DNA from: Cranoglanis bouderius
Lineage: Eukaryota > Chordata > Actinopteri > Siluriformes > Cranoglanididae
Assembly: GCA_023630585.1 (NCBI GenBank)
Contig: CM042536.1
Coordinates: 29,740,464 to 29,804,463 of the forward strand
Reading direction: 5' to 3'
Length of the DNA: 64,000 nt
Shown here: one piece after another, positions 21,661-33,200 of the stretch
How the letters are laid out: the number at the start of each line of letters is the position of its first letter
Position numbering within the stretch: the stretch's first letter is position 1
Notes under the pieces: generated by a model
Told to the model about the DNA's origin: nothing
The model's input: only the letters and a program-made list of their open reading frames with translations
The model's database searches: none
Translations under genes and position numbers: made by a program

Positions 21661-22566
21661 GGCGCTCTTCTTTTTCCTGGCGCTCTTCTGTTTTCCGGAC
21701 TCTTCTGTTTGTTTTTCCGGTAGCCACGTGGCAACTACTGTTTTCTTATTTTCTTCCTCGGTGAGACTGAACTCTAGCTTGCCCGGTCCAAGCTCTCTCT
21801 CTCTAACGACACAAAGGAACCAGCGAACTCAGCTCACCAACTCGCCAGACCTTGCACGCATCTTGAAACCAACACCTAAGCTAATGCAAGTATAGTTTTT
21901 AAATTGATCTGTAGATGCGTCTTTCTTAAGTTCATGCCCCTGTTTTCAGGCGATTGTAATTCACTGATGATTCTCGAGGGTAAACTGTTGTGTTTTCTGC
22001 CATTCTGTTATTCTCATTCCTTTTTCTGTCTCTACTTTCGCTTTTCCTGTATATATGTATGTATTAGCTGTGTTTTCAGAGTATGGATGCAAGCTGAAAT
22101 CATACAAGTCTCCCAACCACAGCAGTGGAAAACTATTGCAACAGTCTGGTCAAAATTGACAAAGCAGGTTTTATGACTGCAGATGCCTGTTTGAATAAGT
22201 CTGTAGTTGTTTATGTACATTTATATTCATTGCCTTGAATGGCTTATGTAGCTGTTTTGTATATTATATTTGCATATCATGTTTTTATAATAAATGTTGT
22301 AGCATTACCAGAATTCTACATGACACAAACTAAAATGTGTTTTTAGGGGCATCCCTGGTAAAAACTGTGGGACCATCATTGTTAAAGCAGAAGAACTTGG
22401 AAATTGTCGGGCAAGACCTCTTTTATTTTCATTTGCTGTATGGGTTTGTACACATAATCCTCCTTCTTATCAACGTTTTCTGTTAGACACAGCTGTAATA
22501 TGCTGCCTCTGTGGCTCTGTCCTTTCCATAAAAACATTTTTGTTGAATAATTAATATACAATATGC
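21661..22566. other. Interior of the composite, right part
   Basis: No gene recognised. 'ttcctggcgctcttctgtttt' repeats near 21670 give a short low-complexity stretch. The remainder is AT-rich non-coding sequence with no clear element ends. Confidence 0.4.
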
Positions 22567-23094
22567 TAGGCCTGGGCGGTATGATGGTATATACCGTTAC
22601 CGCAGAATAAAATGTCTACCATTACAGATTTTTCTATTCCGTGTATACAGTGAAATGTAAATAAGTGGGCGTGGTTAACTTTGTGCGTAGCGCTCCTGCA
22701 CGTGAGAAAGATCGAGAAGCTGTACATAAGAGTAGTTGTGATTGGAAAAACATGGAGAAAGATAAGCACGCTGGTGAAGAAGTCCCACAAACCAATCCTG
22801 AGCAGGAGGAGGAACTTGTTATGAAAAGAGGCACCAAATCGGTGGTATGGACGTGGTTCGGGTTTACAAAATCTGACAAAGAGCAGAAAAATGCTATTTG
22901 CAAACTGTGTCACGCGAATATTCCCGCTAGCAGCAGTAGCACAAGTAACCTGTTTTATCATCTTAAAATGAAGCATGTCAAAGCATACAGCCGATTTACC
23001 AGAATGACTATTTTTTTACATGATATATATCTTTACCATGAAATAAAATAACTCATTCCGTGAAATAGATTTTTGGTCATACCGCCCACCCCTA
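22567..23094 (+). mobile_element. BED-finger hAT element, copy 2
   Basis: Same ends and orientation as copy 1. Here the finger is intact. From ATG 22752 the frame reads MEKDKHAGEEVPQTN. The BED zinc finger follows: WTWFGFTKSD, then CKLCHANIPASSSSTSNL, then FYHLKMKHVK (C-x2-C and H-x4-H ligands). The frame then runs out into the terminal repeat. The transposase catalytic core is missing. Confidence 0.8.
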
Positions 23095-23102
23095 ACTGGA
23101 GT
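23095..23102. repeat. 8-bp target duplication, right (ACTGGAGT)
   Basis: Matches 17201-17208 exactly and is followed by the continuation of the satellite unit ('...gtggcctattat' against '...gtggcatattat' in the left block). Confidence 0.75.
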
Positions 23103-23580
23103 CATATTTTATTAGCATTTCCAATAACCTCTTGTGGCCTATTATGATGATGATTTTTTTTTAATTATTGTTATTATTATTATACCTTTTAATATTGATA
23201 CAAAAAGTGTTCTATACATTTTATGCACATGTTCATGTACATTTCTACAACCACTGCAGTTGTGTTTTGTGTATTACCGTTTTCAGTACTGTCTTACAGA
23301 TTGCTATCTATCTATCTATCTATCTATCTATTTATTTATTTAAGTAATTCCAGATGTCTCGGTATAGCCGTCTTCATGCACAAACTCAAAATTCAAAATT
23401 TGGACTTCATAATATTGAAACAGGAAAGTGTGTAGCATTAACGTGTGGCCTTTTCTCCAAGCACTTTAGCTGTGTTTTGTCAGTTTATTTCAGTGTATAA
23501 GTTCTCCATATAGCCGTCTTTATGCACAAGCTCAGAATTCAAACAGAACTAAACTAAAATTAAAAATAAAAACCTCCTTC
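23103..23580. repeat. ~200-bp satellite-like repeat, right block
   Basis: About two units: 'ttctacaaccactgcagttg' near 23245, 'cttcatgcacaaactcaaa' near 23372, and 'tttatgcacaagctcagaa' near 23520. A (CTAT)n microsatellite sits at about 23306-23334. Confidence 0.7.
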
Positions 23581-23627
23581 ACAACCATATGAAGCAACAA
23601 ACACAGGTAGACAGTGATGATATTGAG

Positions 23628-23629
<2 letters not shown>

Positions 23630-23660
<31 letters not shown>

Positions 23661-23666
23661 GGTGAT
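23630..23666. repeat. (GAT)n(GGT)n microsatellite
   Basis: GAT repeats followed by GGT repeats, about 37 bases. Confidence 0.85.
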
Positions 23667-23753
23667 GAAACTCATGCGTTTATGATTTATTGTAATCTAT
23701 GTCTTCTTAGGTTTGTATGCTATATCAGTACAGTTCGGCTTATATACAGTATA

Positions 23754-24953
23754 CAGTGGGGGAAAAAAGTATTTGATCCCCTGCTGATTTTGTACTAGGC
23801 CACTCCAGGACCTTAATGTGCTTCTTCTTGAGCCACTCCTTTGTTGCCTTGGCTGTGTGTCTTGGGTCATTGTCATGCTGGAATACCCATCCACAACCCA
23901 TTTTCAATGCCCTGGCTGAGGGAAGGACGTTCTCACCCAAGAGTTGACGGTACATGGCCCCGTCCATCGTCCCTTTGATGCGGTGCAGTTGTTCTGTCCC
24001 CTTAGAAGAAAAACACCCCCAAAGCATAATGTTCCCTCCTCCATGTTTGACGGTGGGGATGGTGTTCTTGGGGTCATAGGCAGCATTCCTCCTCCTCCAA
24101 ACACGGGGAGTTGAGTTGATGCCAAACAGCTCAATTTTGGTCTCATCTGACCACAACACTTTCACCCAGTTCTCCTCTGAATCATTCAGGCAAACTTCAA
24201 ACGGGCCTGTACATGTGCTTTCTTGAGCAGGGGGACCTTGCGGGCGCTGCAGGATTTCAGTCCTTCACGGCGTAGTGTTACCAATTGTTTTCTTGGTGAC
24301 TATGGTCCCAGCTGCCTTGAGATCATTAACAAGATCCTCTCATGTAGTTCTGGGCTGATTCCTCACTGTTCTCATGATCATTGAAACTCCACGAGGTGAG
24401 ATCTTGCATGGAGCCCCAGACCGAGGGAGACTGACAGTTATTTTGTGTTTCTTCCATTTGCGAATAATCGCACCAACTGTTGTCACCTTCTCACCAAGCT
24501 GCTTGGCGATGGTCTTGTAGCCCATTCCAGCCTTGTGTAGGTCTACAATCTTGTCCCTGACATCTTTGGACAGCTCTTTGGTCATGGTCATGGTGGAGAG
24601 TTTGGAATCTGATTGATTGCTTCTGTGGACAGGTGTCTTTTTACAGGTAACAAACTGAGATTAGGAGCACTCCCTTTAAGAGAGTGCTCCTAATCTCAGC
24701 TCATTACCTGTGTAAAAGACACCTGGGAGCCAGAAATCTTGCTGATTGATAGGGGATCAAATACTTATTTCAATCATTAAAATGCAAATCAATTTATAAC
24801 TTTTTTTAAATGTGTTTTTCTGGATTTTTTTGTTGTTATTCTGTCTCTCACTGTTAAAATACACCTACCATTAAAATTATAGACTGATCATTTCTTTGTC
24901 AGTGGGCAAACGTACAAAATCAGCAGGGGATCAAATACTTTTTTCCCTCACTG
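23754..24953 (-). mobile_element. Tc1-like transposon with both ends, defective
   Basis: Ends CAGTGGGGGAAAAAAGTATT and complement, about 40-bp terminal inverted repeats, flanked by TA. The transposase reads right to left. An N-terminal helix-turn-helix (MTMTKELSKDVRDKIVDLHK, then IAKQLGEKVTTVGAIIRKW) lies at 24591-24340. The catalytic part (LWSDETKIELFG, KHGGGNIMLWGCFSS, VFQHDNDPRHTAKATKEWL) spans 24165-23800. After VLEWPS the sequence jumps straight to the left terminal repeat, so the block with the third catalytic acid is deleted. Frameshifts are also present near 24180-24340. Confidence 0.9.
24640..24716. repeat. Subterminal hairpin in Tc1 element
   Basis: 'gagattaggagcactc' and 'gagtgctcctaatctc' face each other around a 10-base loop, and the arms extend into 'ttacaggtaa'/'ttacctgtgtaa'. 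This forms a ~33-bp-arm inverted repeat between the transposase start and the right end. Confidence 0.85.
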
Positions 24954-25236
24954 TATTAATTCTGCACATAGTCGCAATGTTTCCAGCATGTCTTATAGGC
25001 TCGAATACAAGGTCTGCACACTAACTATAAACCTGAACACACACATCTACCTTACAAGAATGCACCTCAGAGCGCGCGACCAACAAGTTTAATCCATCAT
25101 ACCCTGATAATGTGTTTTTAAAAAATATATATATTTCTTTATTTTGTTTAGGTATATTTTGTTATCCTACCACCTCACACTTTCCTCCACAGTCTTCATT
25201 TTTAAAATAAAAGAGCAAAGGCGAGTCGGGTCTTAC

Positions 25237-25281
25237 CGTGTGGATCAGAAAGCAGCTGCTGGTGTTAAGTCTGTGTCTGCT

Positions 25282-25317
<36 letters not shown>

Positions 25318-25345
25318 ACCAGTCTTTCCGCCCCGCCCGAGTGAA
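25237..25345 (-). other. twsg1: Probable twsg1 noncoding exon 1 and promoter
   Basis: On the minus strand a good donor CACACG|GTAAGA lies at 25237/25236. Upstream are a CA microsatellite (25284-25315) and a GC-box-like CCGCCCCGCCCG near 25330. The coding-exon-1 acceptor at 16248 needs such an upstream partner. No transcript evidence is available, so the exon limits and promoter are inferred. Confidence 0.4.
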
Positions 25346-25407
25346 AGACGCACCGCTTCTTAAAGACACCGCGACTCTGAATAAACACATTGAGCTTTAC
25401 TTTAAGA

Positions 25408-25409
<2 letters not shown>

Positions 25410-25481
<72 letters not shown>
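25410..25481. repeat. (TA)n microsatellite
   Basis: About 70 bases of pure TA, immediately upstream of the likely twsg1 promoter. Confidence 0.97.
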
Positions 25482-25483
<2 letters not shown>

Positions 25484-25629
25484 TTCTTTTGCATGAATAA
25501 AGGTCACAGTTCATGACTCAACTATCAAAAACACACTGGGCAAAAATGGCAAGAGTGGTGAGGTGAAAACCACACATTAAGGCTCGTCTGAATTTTGAAA
25601 TTTTTTTTTAATTTTGTGTGTCTGCAAAC

Positions 25630-26252
25630 ACACCTTGATGATCTTCAAATCTTTTGGGAGAATGTTCTGTGGACTGATCGGTCAACAGTGGAACTGTTTG
25701 GAAGACAGGGGTCCCGTTACATCTGGCGTAAACCAAACACCGAATTCCACAAAAAGAACATAATACCTACAGTCAAGCATGGTGGTGGCAGTATGATGGT
25801 GTGGGGATGCTTTGCTGCTTCAGGGCCTGACAACTTGCAATAATTGAGGGAAACATGAATTCTGCTCTCTACCAGAAAATCCTAAAGGAGAATGTCCGGT
25901 CTTCAGTCTGTAAGTTGAAACTCAAGTGCAACTGGATTATGCAGCAAGACATAAGTCCTAGTTCTAGAAGTAAGTGAAAGACTGATCTCTAGTTATCAGA
26001 AGTGTTTGGTTGCAGTTATTGCTGCTAAAGGTGGCACAACCAGATTTTAAGTTTAAGGGAGCAATTAGTTTTTCAACTTTCATAGGTGTTGGATAATGTT
26101 TTATTTGCTTCAGTAAATTAAAGCTGTACAATATGTTTACTCAGGTTGCTTTTGCTTTATGTTGTATTTCATTTGAAGATCTAAAACTATTTAGTATGTG
26201 ATATACACAAAAACAGAACATATGTGGAATACAAATACTTTTTCACAGCACG
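25630..26252 (+). mobile_element. Tc1-like transposon, 5'-truncated
   Basis: The plus strand reads FWENVLWTDRSTVELFGRQG, then KKNIIPTVKHGGGSMMVWGC and FAASGPDNLQ before a stop. Later pieces (NSALYQKILKENVR) are frameshifted and the DLNPIENLW block is lost. The right end 'aatactttttcacagcacg' followed by TA is a Tc1 terminus. The left end is missing. Confidence 0.75.
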
Positions 26253-26266
26253 GTAGAGATATATAT

Positions 26267-26271
<5 letters not shown>

Positions 26272-26339
<68 letters not shown>
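26272..26339. repeat. (TA)n microsatellite
   Basis: About 65 bases of TA just after the right end of the truncated Tc1 element. Confidence 0.97.
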
Positions 26340-26342
<3 letters not shown>

Positions 26343-26664
26343 AAAACTTCAGCACAGATAGCTAGATAGATATGAAGTTTTCCTTACATTACTCACAGTA
26401 GCTATCAGTAAAATAAATAAATAAATAAATACAAATGATGACCGCCAACATAAAACCAAACAGTCAGCCACTAGCATTGATGCATTCTGCCTCATTTGTG
26501 TCTTACTGTACCTTTATTGGTTCATGTGTCTCAGTTTTAGTAAGTCATGAAGTATTGTGATTTATCAAGTATGAAGCACTTTGTAACTAAGGTTTAGATA
26601 AATAAAGATTTACTTACTACTTAGTAAGTAAAAAACATTTTGAAAATCACAAGATCAAGTCATA

Positions 26665-26876
26665 ACAGCCTCCCCCAGTTCAAAAATATGCGTTGTAGCC
26701 CGATTCATTTCAAAATTGTCTGTATTGTGTGAATGTGTGTGTGATTGTGCCCTCTGATGGGTTGGTACCCCATCCAGGGTGCCCCCAGCCTTGTGCCCCG
26801 AGTTTCCTGGAATAGGCTCCAGGTTCCCCTGTGACCCTGTGTAGGATAAACGGTAAGGAATATGGATGGACGGAAT
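26665..26876 (+). repeat. SINE-like repeat, 5'-truncated copy
   Basis: Starts in the middle of the family ('cagcctcccccagttcaaaa') and runs to the tail 'ggataaacggtaaggaatatgg'. It lacks the tRNA-like head. Confidence 0.65.
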
Positions 26877-27184
26877 TAACCTTGTTACCTAAACACATTC
26901 ACCCCCATTAATTATTTGCAATATTCCACAAGTCACATGTTCAACAGGATGTTGTATAACCTGACTTTCTTGAAGATCATGGGAAGAAGAAAATTACATT
27001 GTTATAAAAAAATAAATAAATAAATAAAACCAAACTTAACCCTGTTGCTTTCAATACTTTTTCTCATTTAAGAGCAAAATGCAGCCATTTTCTGCAAATA
27101 AACATTATAAAAATGAGATTGATGCCTGAGAAGGATTAACCTTTTTTTTTTTTTTTTTTGAATGAAGTGTTTTTATATTCAATG

Positions 27185-27535
27185 TTCAATCATTCGTTCA
27201 TCTTCAGTAAACGCTGCATCATGATCAGGGTTGAGGTGGGTCCGGAGCCTATCCTGGGAACATGCGTGAAGTGGGAGAAATCATCTTTGATGGGATAACA
27301 GTCCAGCGCAGGGCACCATGCACACACATACAGTATATATTCATCAATACCAATTTAGCTATAACCAATCCACCTATTTGTACGTTTTTAGTCTGTGGGA
27401 GAAAACCCACACAAACACAAAGAGAAGAGAACATGCAAAACTCTGCCCAGACAATAACCCAAGCTCAGGATTGAACTCAGGGCCCCTCTCCAGCCAGAGG
27501 TGGTAAATTTTACCCACTGCACCACTATGTGCCCA
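27185..27535 (-). repeat. SINE-like repeat, diverged reverse copy
   Basis: 'gtccagcgcagggcaccatg', 'gtctgtgggagaaaaccc' and 'ggattgaactcagggcccc' followed by 'ccactgcaccactatgtgcc' match the family in reverse, with a tRNA-like head at the right end. It is more diverged than the other copies. Confidence 0.6.
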
Positions 27536-27539
27536 GAGT

Positions 27540-28630
27540 TAATAGGGTTAAATGCACCACAATCATTAAATCAGCCATATCCTAAATAGTATACATATAT
27601 ATGTAGTATCTTAGGGAACATTTCAAATTGAACACTTGTGCATTTTGTGTTAAACAGAAATGACAAATAAGCAGCACAATATTTCATGTCATTGAACTGC
27701 ATCCAAACAGCACCCACAGGAACAACCACAGACGATAAAACCACAACTTAAAGAAAAAAAAAAAAAAAAAAAAAGAGTATCCAGCAGCCCACCCTTCATT
27801 TTTTGGGTGAATTTAATACAGCATCCTGGTCTTGGAAGTACAATGCATCTCACTAAACTTCCCAGTGTGAGCATACCATTTGCACTAAAAGTAACCAAAG
27901 TGACACTAGTAGTAGTCATTAGTAACAAGTTTTGTGGATATGTTTTGGATGGAATGGAACACATACTTGAGGTAACGTCTGCCAGAATGACTTCAACAAA
28001 CAGAGCCATTTTATATAAACACAATGAAAGGCAATGAAGTAACTTTTGAGAAACGTGTGGAACATGGATAGAAACATGCCTTTTAGGTCTAGCCAAACCC
28101 ACATACCACACACTTAATTACTACATATGTTTCCATTTACTGGTTTTCAAAAATGGCAAGAGAATGTGCATTCCCAACAACTAATGGTTTTGTAGAATAT
28201 CCTGAAAAGAAAGTGACACAATAATGTGAGCAGTACAATGCCAGTTAGTCATAGAGACACAGGAGCACACACCTGCTGGCCCTGTTTACTCGGATATGTG
28301 CTTTTGAATGCTTGATTCGCTTCAGGATGCATCACACCACCCCATCGTAGATCATTTTCCTATAAAAGCACACCAGATTGTTGTGTACCTTAATGATGAC
28401 ATTTTTTCTCAACCTTAGCCTAGTAAAAACTTACATAATTTTTTAAAAATAAATAAAAACCTTGATATTAACGTGTTTTCCAAGTATCCATTTATAGATT
28501 AAAAAATTGCTAAGATAAAACCACTAGGATTGAAGAAATATGGCTGTGGATGCAACTCAAGTGAGACATTCTATGGTATGTCTTTATACGAAGAAAGACA
28601 CAACATTAAAAAAAAGTTCACAACCAATAA
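27540..28630. other. Intergenic sequence between ankrd12 and twsg1
   Basis: A 140-codon minus-strand frame (27689-28111) crosses a poly-A/poly-T run and has no recognisable motif. I do not call it a gene. No element ends are recognised. Confidence 0.5.
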
Positions 28631-28632
28631 AA

Positions 28633-30029
28633 TTTATTCAGGTATATATTACAATTATGTACATTATCCTGTAACAAGTAAATATTAAAATAGACATATT
28701 TTTAGAACCATTGTTCAAAAGGCATGTTGTAAAAAATAGGTTTTGTTGTGATCTCACATTAAAACTGTAAAAGTAAGTTTCCTTTTTCTAATGAGAAGAC
28801 ACATCAATCCTGTTTTCTCTTAATGTGCGCAAGACACAACGGGCAACACAGAGGAAGTGAGTGTTACTAAGAAGACGACAAAGGCGGGAAAAAGCAGGAC
28901 CACTTACATAAACCTAATCACAGCACAGCTTTCCGGAAAAAAAAAGAAAGAATTACAAACCCGCAACGCATGCACAGCATAGAAATCACATGTCGAAAAA
29001 CACCTGCTGTGATGAATCTAGGTGGAAACGTGTAGTAGAAGAAACGTAACAAACGAAACGAACATAATTCAAAAACACATGCTTAAAGAGTTAAGCCAAC
29101 ATCAACAACAGAGAGGACGCTCAATATAAAACCAACTTTGGTCCATTAAACAGTTGACAAAAAGTTTACAATCAAAATATCTATTAACTTCCTTTCTGTT
29201 ATTTTCTTTTTTTTCCTTTTTTTTTTTTTTACAAGTTAAAAATAATAATTACATGGCTATGTACAAATGCACAATCAGTATGTATAAAATAAGTTAAAAA
29301 AAAAAAAAAAAAAGACAGAATGAAGAACACATTCTATACATAATGAACACTCACTTTTGAAACAAGTTGGAACGAGACCTCCCTGTTCTATCACAGGAGA
29401 GGTAAAGTGTTTGCTTCTTCTAACTTTTCCCCTCTCCCACCTCTCTCATGTTCTCCCTCTAATCATTGAGGGTAGGCATCGCCCTCTGTTGGTTGAATTT
29501 CCTACGTGCAGCTTTGCCTGCCTGTGGTTCTACTTTTCTGCAACAGGGAAGTTTAAGTGCATTTCAGTTTGGACCTAAAGCCAGCAGCAGTAAGAATCTG
29601 TTTTGCACTGGATTCTTATGATAGAAGTGCATCTGGAGTAGGTAAGTGTATTCAAACAAGAGCTGATACAGAGAAAAGTAATTGGACCTTCAGGGACGCA
29701 ATGCTGAGCCTTGGACCCAGTACAGAAACGTAGCATGTGCGTTTAGTCTTTTGGCAGACACCCCTATCGAAATGACTTACAAAAAAAATACTGCAGACTT
29801 TCTAATCCACAGAGATGGAGGATTGTTATTCAACTTTGTCACGGTTATTATTAATTTCTTTTCTCTGGAGTGTCTGATCATATGGTGCAAGACTGTGCGA
29901 CATACACACACACGCATGCATTCACTGCAGCTCGCCCAAAATAAGTGCTTTGTGTTTCTCTACTCCTCTCAAGTCCTGAAGAGATGAGCCTAGTCAGTTC
30001 TTCAAAATCTGAGCACTGACTCACTGCTG
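28633..30029 (-). other. ankrd12: ankrd12 3' UTR (putative)
   Basis: From the stop codon at 30030 to a minus-strand AATAAA (complement of TTTATT at 28633-28638) lies 1.4 kb of non-coding, A/T-rich sequence. It has none of the transposon remnants seen elsewhere, as expected of a conserved 3' UTR. The true cleavage site is not proven. Confidence 0.5.
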
Positions 30030-30215
30030 TTATATCGGGGTGAGGTCAAAGTCATCGTTGACCTCGACAAGGGGGATGTGAAACTCTGGGATTTCGAAGA
30101 TGCTGGTTGATTTGTAAGTGGCAGGGTCCAGCTCCTGTAGCTTCAGCTGCCACTCCAACCGCTGAACGGCATTAAGAGCTGCTGCCTCGTGCTGCTGCCT
30201 CATCAGGAGACATGT
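30030..30215 (-). CDS. ankrd12: ankrd12 coding exon 12 (last)
   Basis: Residues 1971-2031: TCLLMRQQHEAAALNAVQRL to VNDDFDLTPI, then TAA at 30030-30032. Acceptor CTGTCACAG, phase 0. It is nearly identical to the human C-terminus. Confidence 0.97.
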   Translation of the reverse strand, partial: TCLLMRQQHEAAALNAVQRLEWQLKLQELDPATYKSTSIFEIPEFHIPLVEVNDDFDLTPI

Positions 30216-33200
30216 CTGTGACAGACAAAGGCAGAGTAACACAAACCATTATGACAAAAACCTTACAAACCAAATTCAACATTACATATTGTTTTTAAAA
30301 TGTCAACTATGAACTTAGATATGTAATTTCAAATAATATTTAATAATATAGTTTACCTTTAACTTGTCAAATTTGTCATCCACATCCTGAAGCCAAGACA
30401 TGAACTGTCTTGCGTTAAACCGATCTCTCACTGAGGTTTTCCCATCATCTCCCTGCCATGCAAGCAAATAAAACATGAGTATAAAACAAAAAATGATCAC
30501 TTACTACTTCATTAATTTCTTTTTTACTAGTTGCCAATACCAATGTTTTCTAGGAATCTTTTTATCCAGAAACCTGAGCCAGTATACAATTCCCGAGATT
30601 GTACAAAATGACTGCATTTTCAATACAGTGATATGAAAGTCCGAAGTAGCACTATGAGCCATTTCAGCCACTAAGGTGGGATAATTTAATTATAAATTAT
30701 GCTTAAATATATGCTTCTAGAGTAAGCCATGTGTAGATGACACATCATCAACACACAACAGTCACCACAAGGACACTAAAATATATTGCAGCACAGCCAG
30801 TAACACGATAGTCGGATACAGGCAGACTGGCAGTTACGTGCCTGGACATCCTGGGGCATGTTGTATACTTCTGCGTCCAACAAGACCGTGCAAGCACTGA
30901 AGGGTAGTGTCTGATTGGCTAACGTTCTTGCAGCACGATAATGGACACGCAGGACTTCTTGCTCATTGGAGACAATCAACTTCTCCTGTGAGGAGGAAAA
31001 AAGATTAATTTGTATAAAAGCTGGCAAGTCATTAAATGGAGCATGTAATATAAAATAACAGGATACTACCTCCTCCAACATTATTCAACTTATAGAGGAT
31101 TTACTAATTAGTTCTCACAAGAACTACGCCAAATTGTGAAGTGCTGGAACCCTGGCACTTAACCAAATTACCGTTATCTACTGCACAGAGAAGGTAATGT
31201 ATTTAGAAATAGCCACTTACCCTTTCAATGCTGTGCTGCAAGCGCAGCTTCATGCGCACAACCTCCTGCTGTTTGAACATCTCTTTTAGTGGTTCAGGTA
31301 GTGAGGGTGGTGGTGTTATCTTAAAAAATAAATAAATAAATAAACAAACAAACAATAATAATTAATTAATTAATTAATTCACACATTACTTTGGCTGACA
31401 TTGAAAAATATTTACAATATAAAAATAAAATGGTAAGCGGCTCACTGTTGGAATACAGAGCTTGCTCAGAGGATTCCCATCAAGCAAGTAGGACCCATTG
31501 AATGTAACATACTCATCATAGTATTGTGGTGCTTGAGGAATGACGCTGCATAGCACCTTCCTCTTCTCCTCAATCTTTCTGCGTATGTGCAGGAACTCAT
31601 AATAAGGATTAGCTCTTTCTGTCTGGTAGGGCTGAATTTCCTCAAGCTTTAGGGAGTCCACGATTGCTGCCAAAGACTGCTGGGTCTTTTCCTTTATCTG
31701 CTGAGCTGAAAGGCTGGCTTGGGCTGAAGGAGAAACTCGGGGCATCTTTCGTTTTCTTGGATGAGCGACCTGGATGTCAACCTCATCATCTAGAGGTTTC
31801 ACTTTTGTCCTGGCGCCAGTCGAATCACTGTCTCTGTCTGCCACTGACAATGGAGAAGAACTTCCAGATGTTGCTCCACTGGTCAGTTCTGAATGACAAT
31901 CAAGTTGAACCCCAGTGCAGCCCAGACTCTGATCTCCATCTGATGGATTACCTGGTTTTCCTGGTTTCTCTTCAACAGCAAGCTGGTCTGGCATCTCCAC
32001 ATCAACATCTGCTTTAGCATCCGAGAGAAGCTGGGTTAGAGCAGCATCCTCTGTAGGCACCGCTTTCTCTACTTGTGTCTCAGAAATGACCTGGCTATTG
32101 CCTGGCTCTTCCCCCGATACTTCCATTGGCTCTTCATATGTCTGTTCAGGACTAGCACAGTGAGGGACATTTGAAACTGAAGGGACAGGCAAACTATGTT
32201 CATTTTTCTCCAGCTGTGCATCAGATGCACCTGCATTATCATTGGAAAGACTTGACTTACAGTCATCTTGTGAAATCTTTTCTGTAACCTGCTGAGAATC
32301 TCTGACCACACTGGCTGTACATGGAAGTGTTTTACTAGACTCCTCAGAACTGATCCTACAAGAGCTAATGGATGGAGCTTGGCTAGTTGTCCAATCCATT
32401 CTGCTCCCACCAGAAACATTCTCCATGCATCTGTCCTCAATTATATTTTCAGGACCCATTGATAGACTTCTCGCTCTTTGCTCTAGTCCCAAATCAACAT
32501 CTGTATTTGCTGGGTGGTCATTATTGGGTTCTGAGTCAGAATCCCACTTCAGGCTAATTGAACGTGTAGGTGTTTTGGTGGAGAAGCTTTGCTCCGACTG
32601 TGAGGACGCAGCTGATGCAACCTGGGCCACAGGTGCTAACGTGGAATTTTTGTTTGAGCCGTCTGCCATTTCTGTGTCAGAGCTGTCAAGTTGATTTTGT
32701 CCACTTTGCTCTGGTAAAGTATCCGTGTTTAGCTTGCTGACCTCTACTGTAGTTGGCAACAAACTGCTGGCTTGTGAAAGGCTAGTTTGTTGAACTATAG
32801 AAGTATCTCGAGAGTTAGATACACATGCAAACTGGCTGCTTGAACCCCCATTTGCATCCTCAACACCGACAGAATGTTCAACTTCAGGTATAGCACAAGG
32901 TAAATGCGCTGACAGCGAGTTGTGAATACTAAGACTTTCCTGTGTGACTGCTCCACTGGATTCAGATTGGTGTATTTTACCGGGCTCCTCATTGGAATAT
33001 GCTACGTCACCAACTTTTTGAGATTCTTCAATTAGTCTGTCTGGTTCGCATGGACCAGCTTTAGCATCCTCATCCAAGACAGCTCTTATGTAAGGGGATG
33101 CAAGTCTGCTTGACAGTGGTGTTCGATTGCCAGGAGCAATGTCAGGAAGACTGTTGGTATCTTTATCATTGACAACTGGTGATCTGGAGGACTGAACTAT

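Larger units (their letters stand above)
17209..23094. mobile_element. Composite (macro-transposon-like) hAT structure
   Basis: Two direct hAT copies (17209-17735 and 22567-23094) enclose 4.8 kb of unrelated DNA, including an LTR retroelement. Only the outermost ends share the 8-bp duplication. The inner flanks of the two copies do not match each other. The satellite continues on both outer sides. This fits mobilisation of the whole 5.9-kb block by the outer ends. It also fits a later gain of the interior by recombination between hAT copies. Confidence 0.6.

Noticed and set aside
27689..28111. 140-codon minus-strand frame
   Set aside because: It crosses a poly-A/T run, has no recognisable domain and no supporting exon signals.
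30835..30848. Alternative GT donors for ankrd12 exon 10
   Set aside because: One GT would shorten the exon by two codons in a weak context, and the next downstream GT breaks the frame; the GC donor fits the family length exactly.
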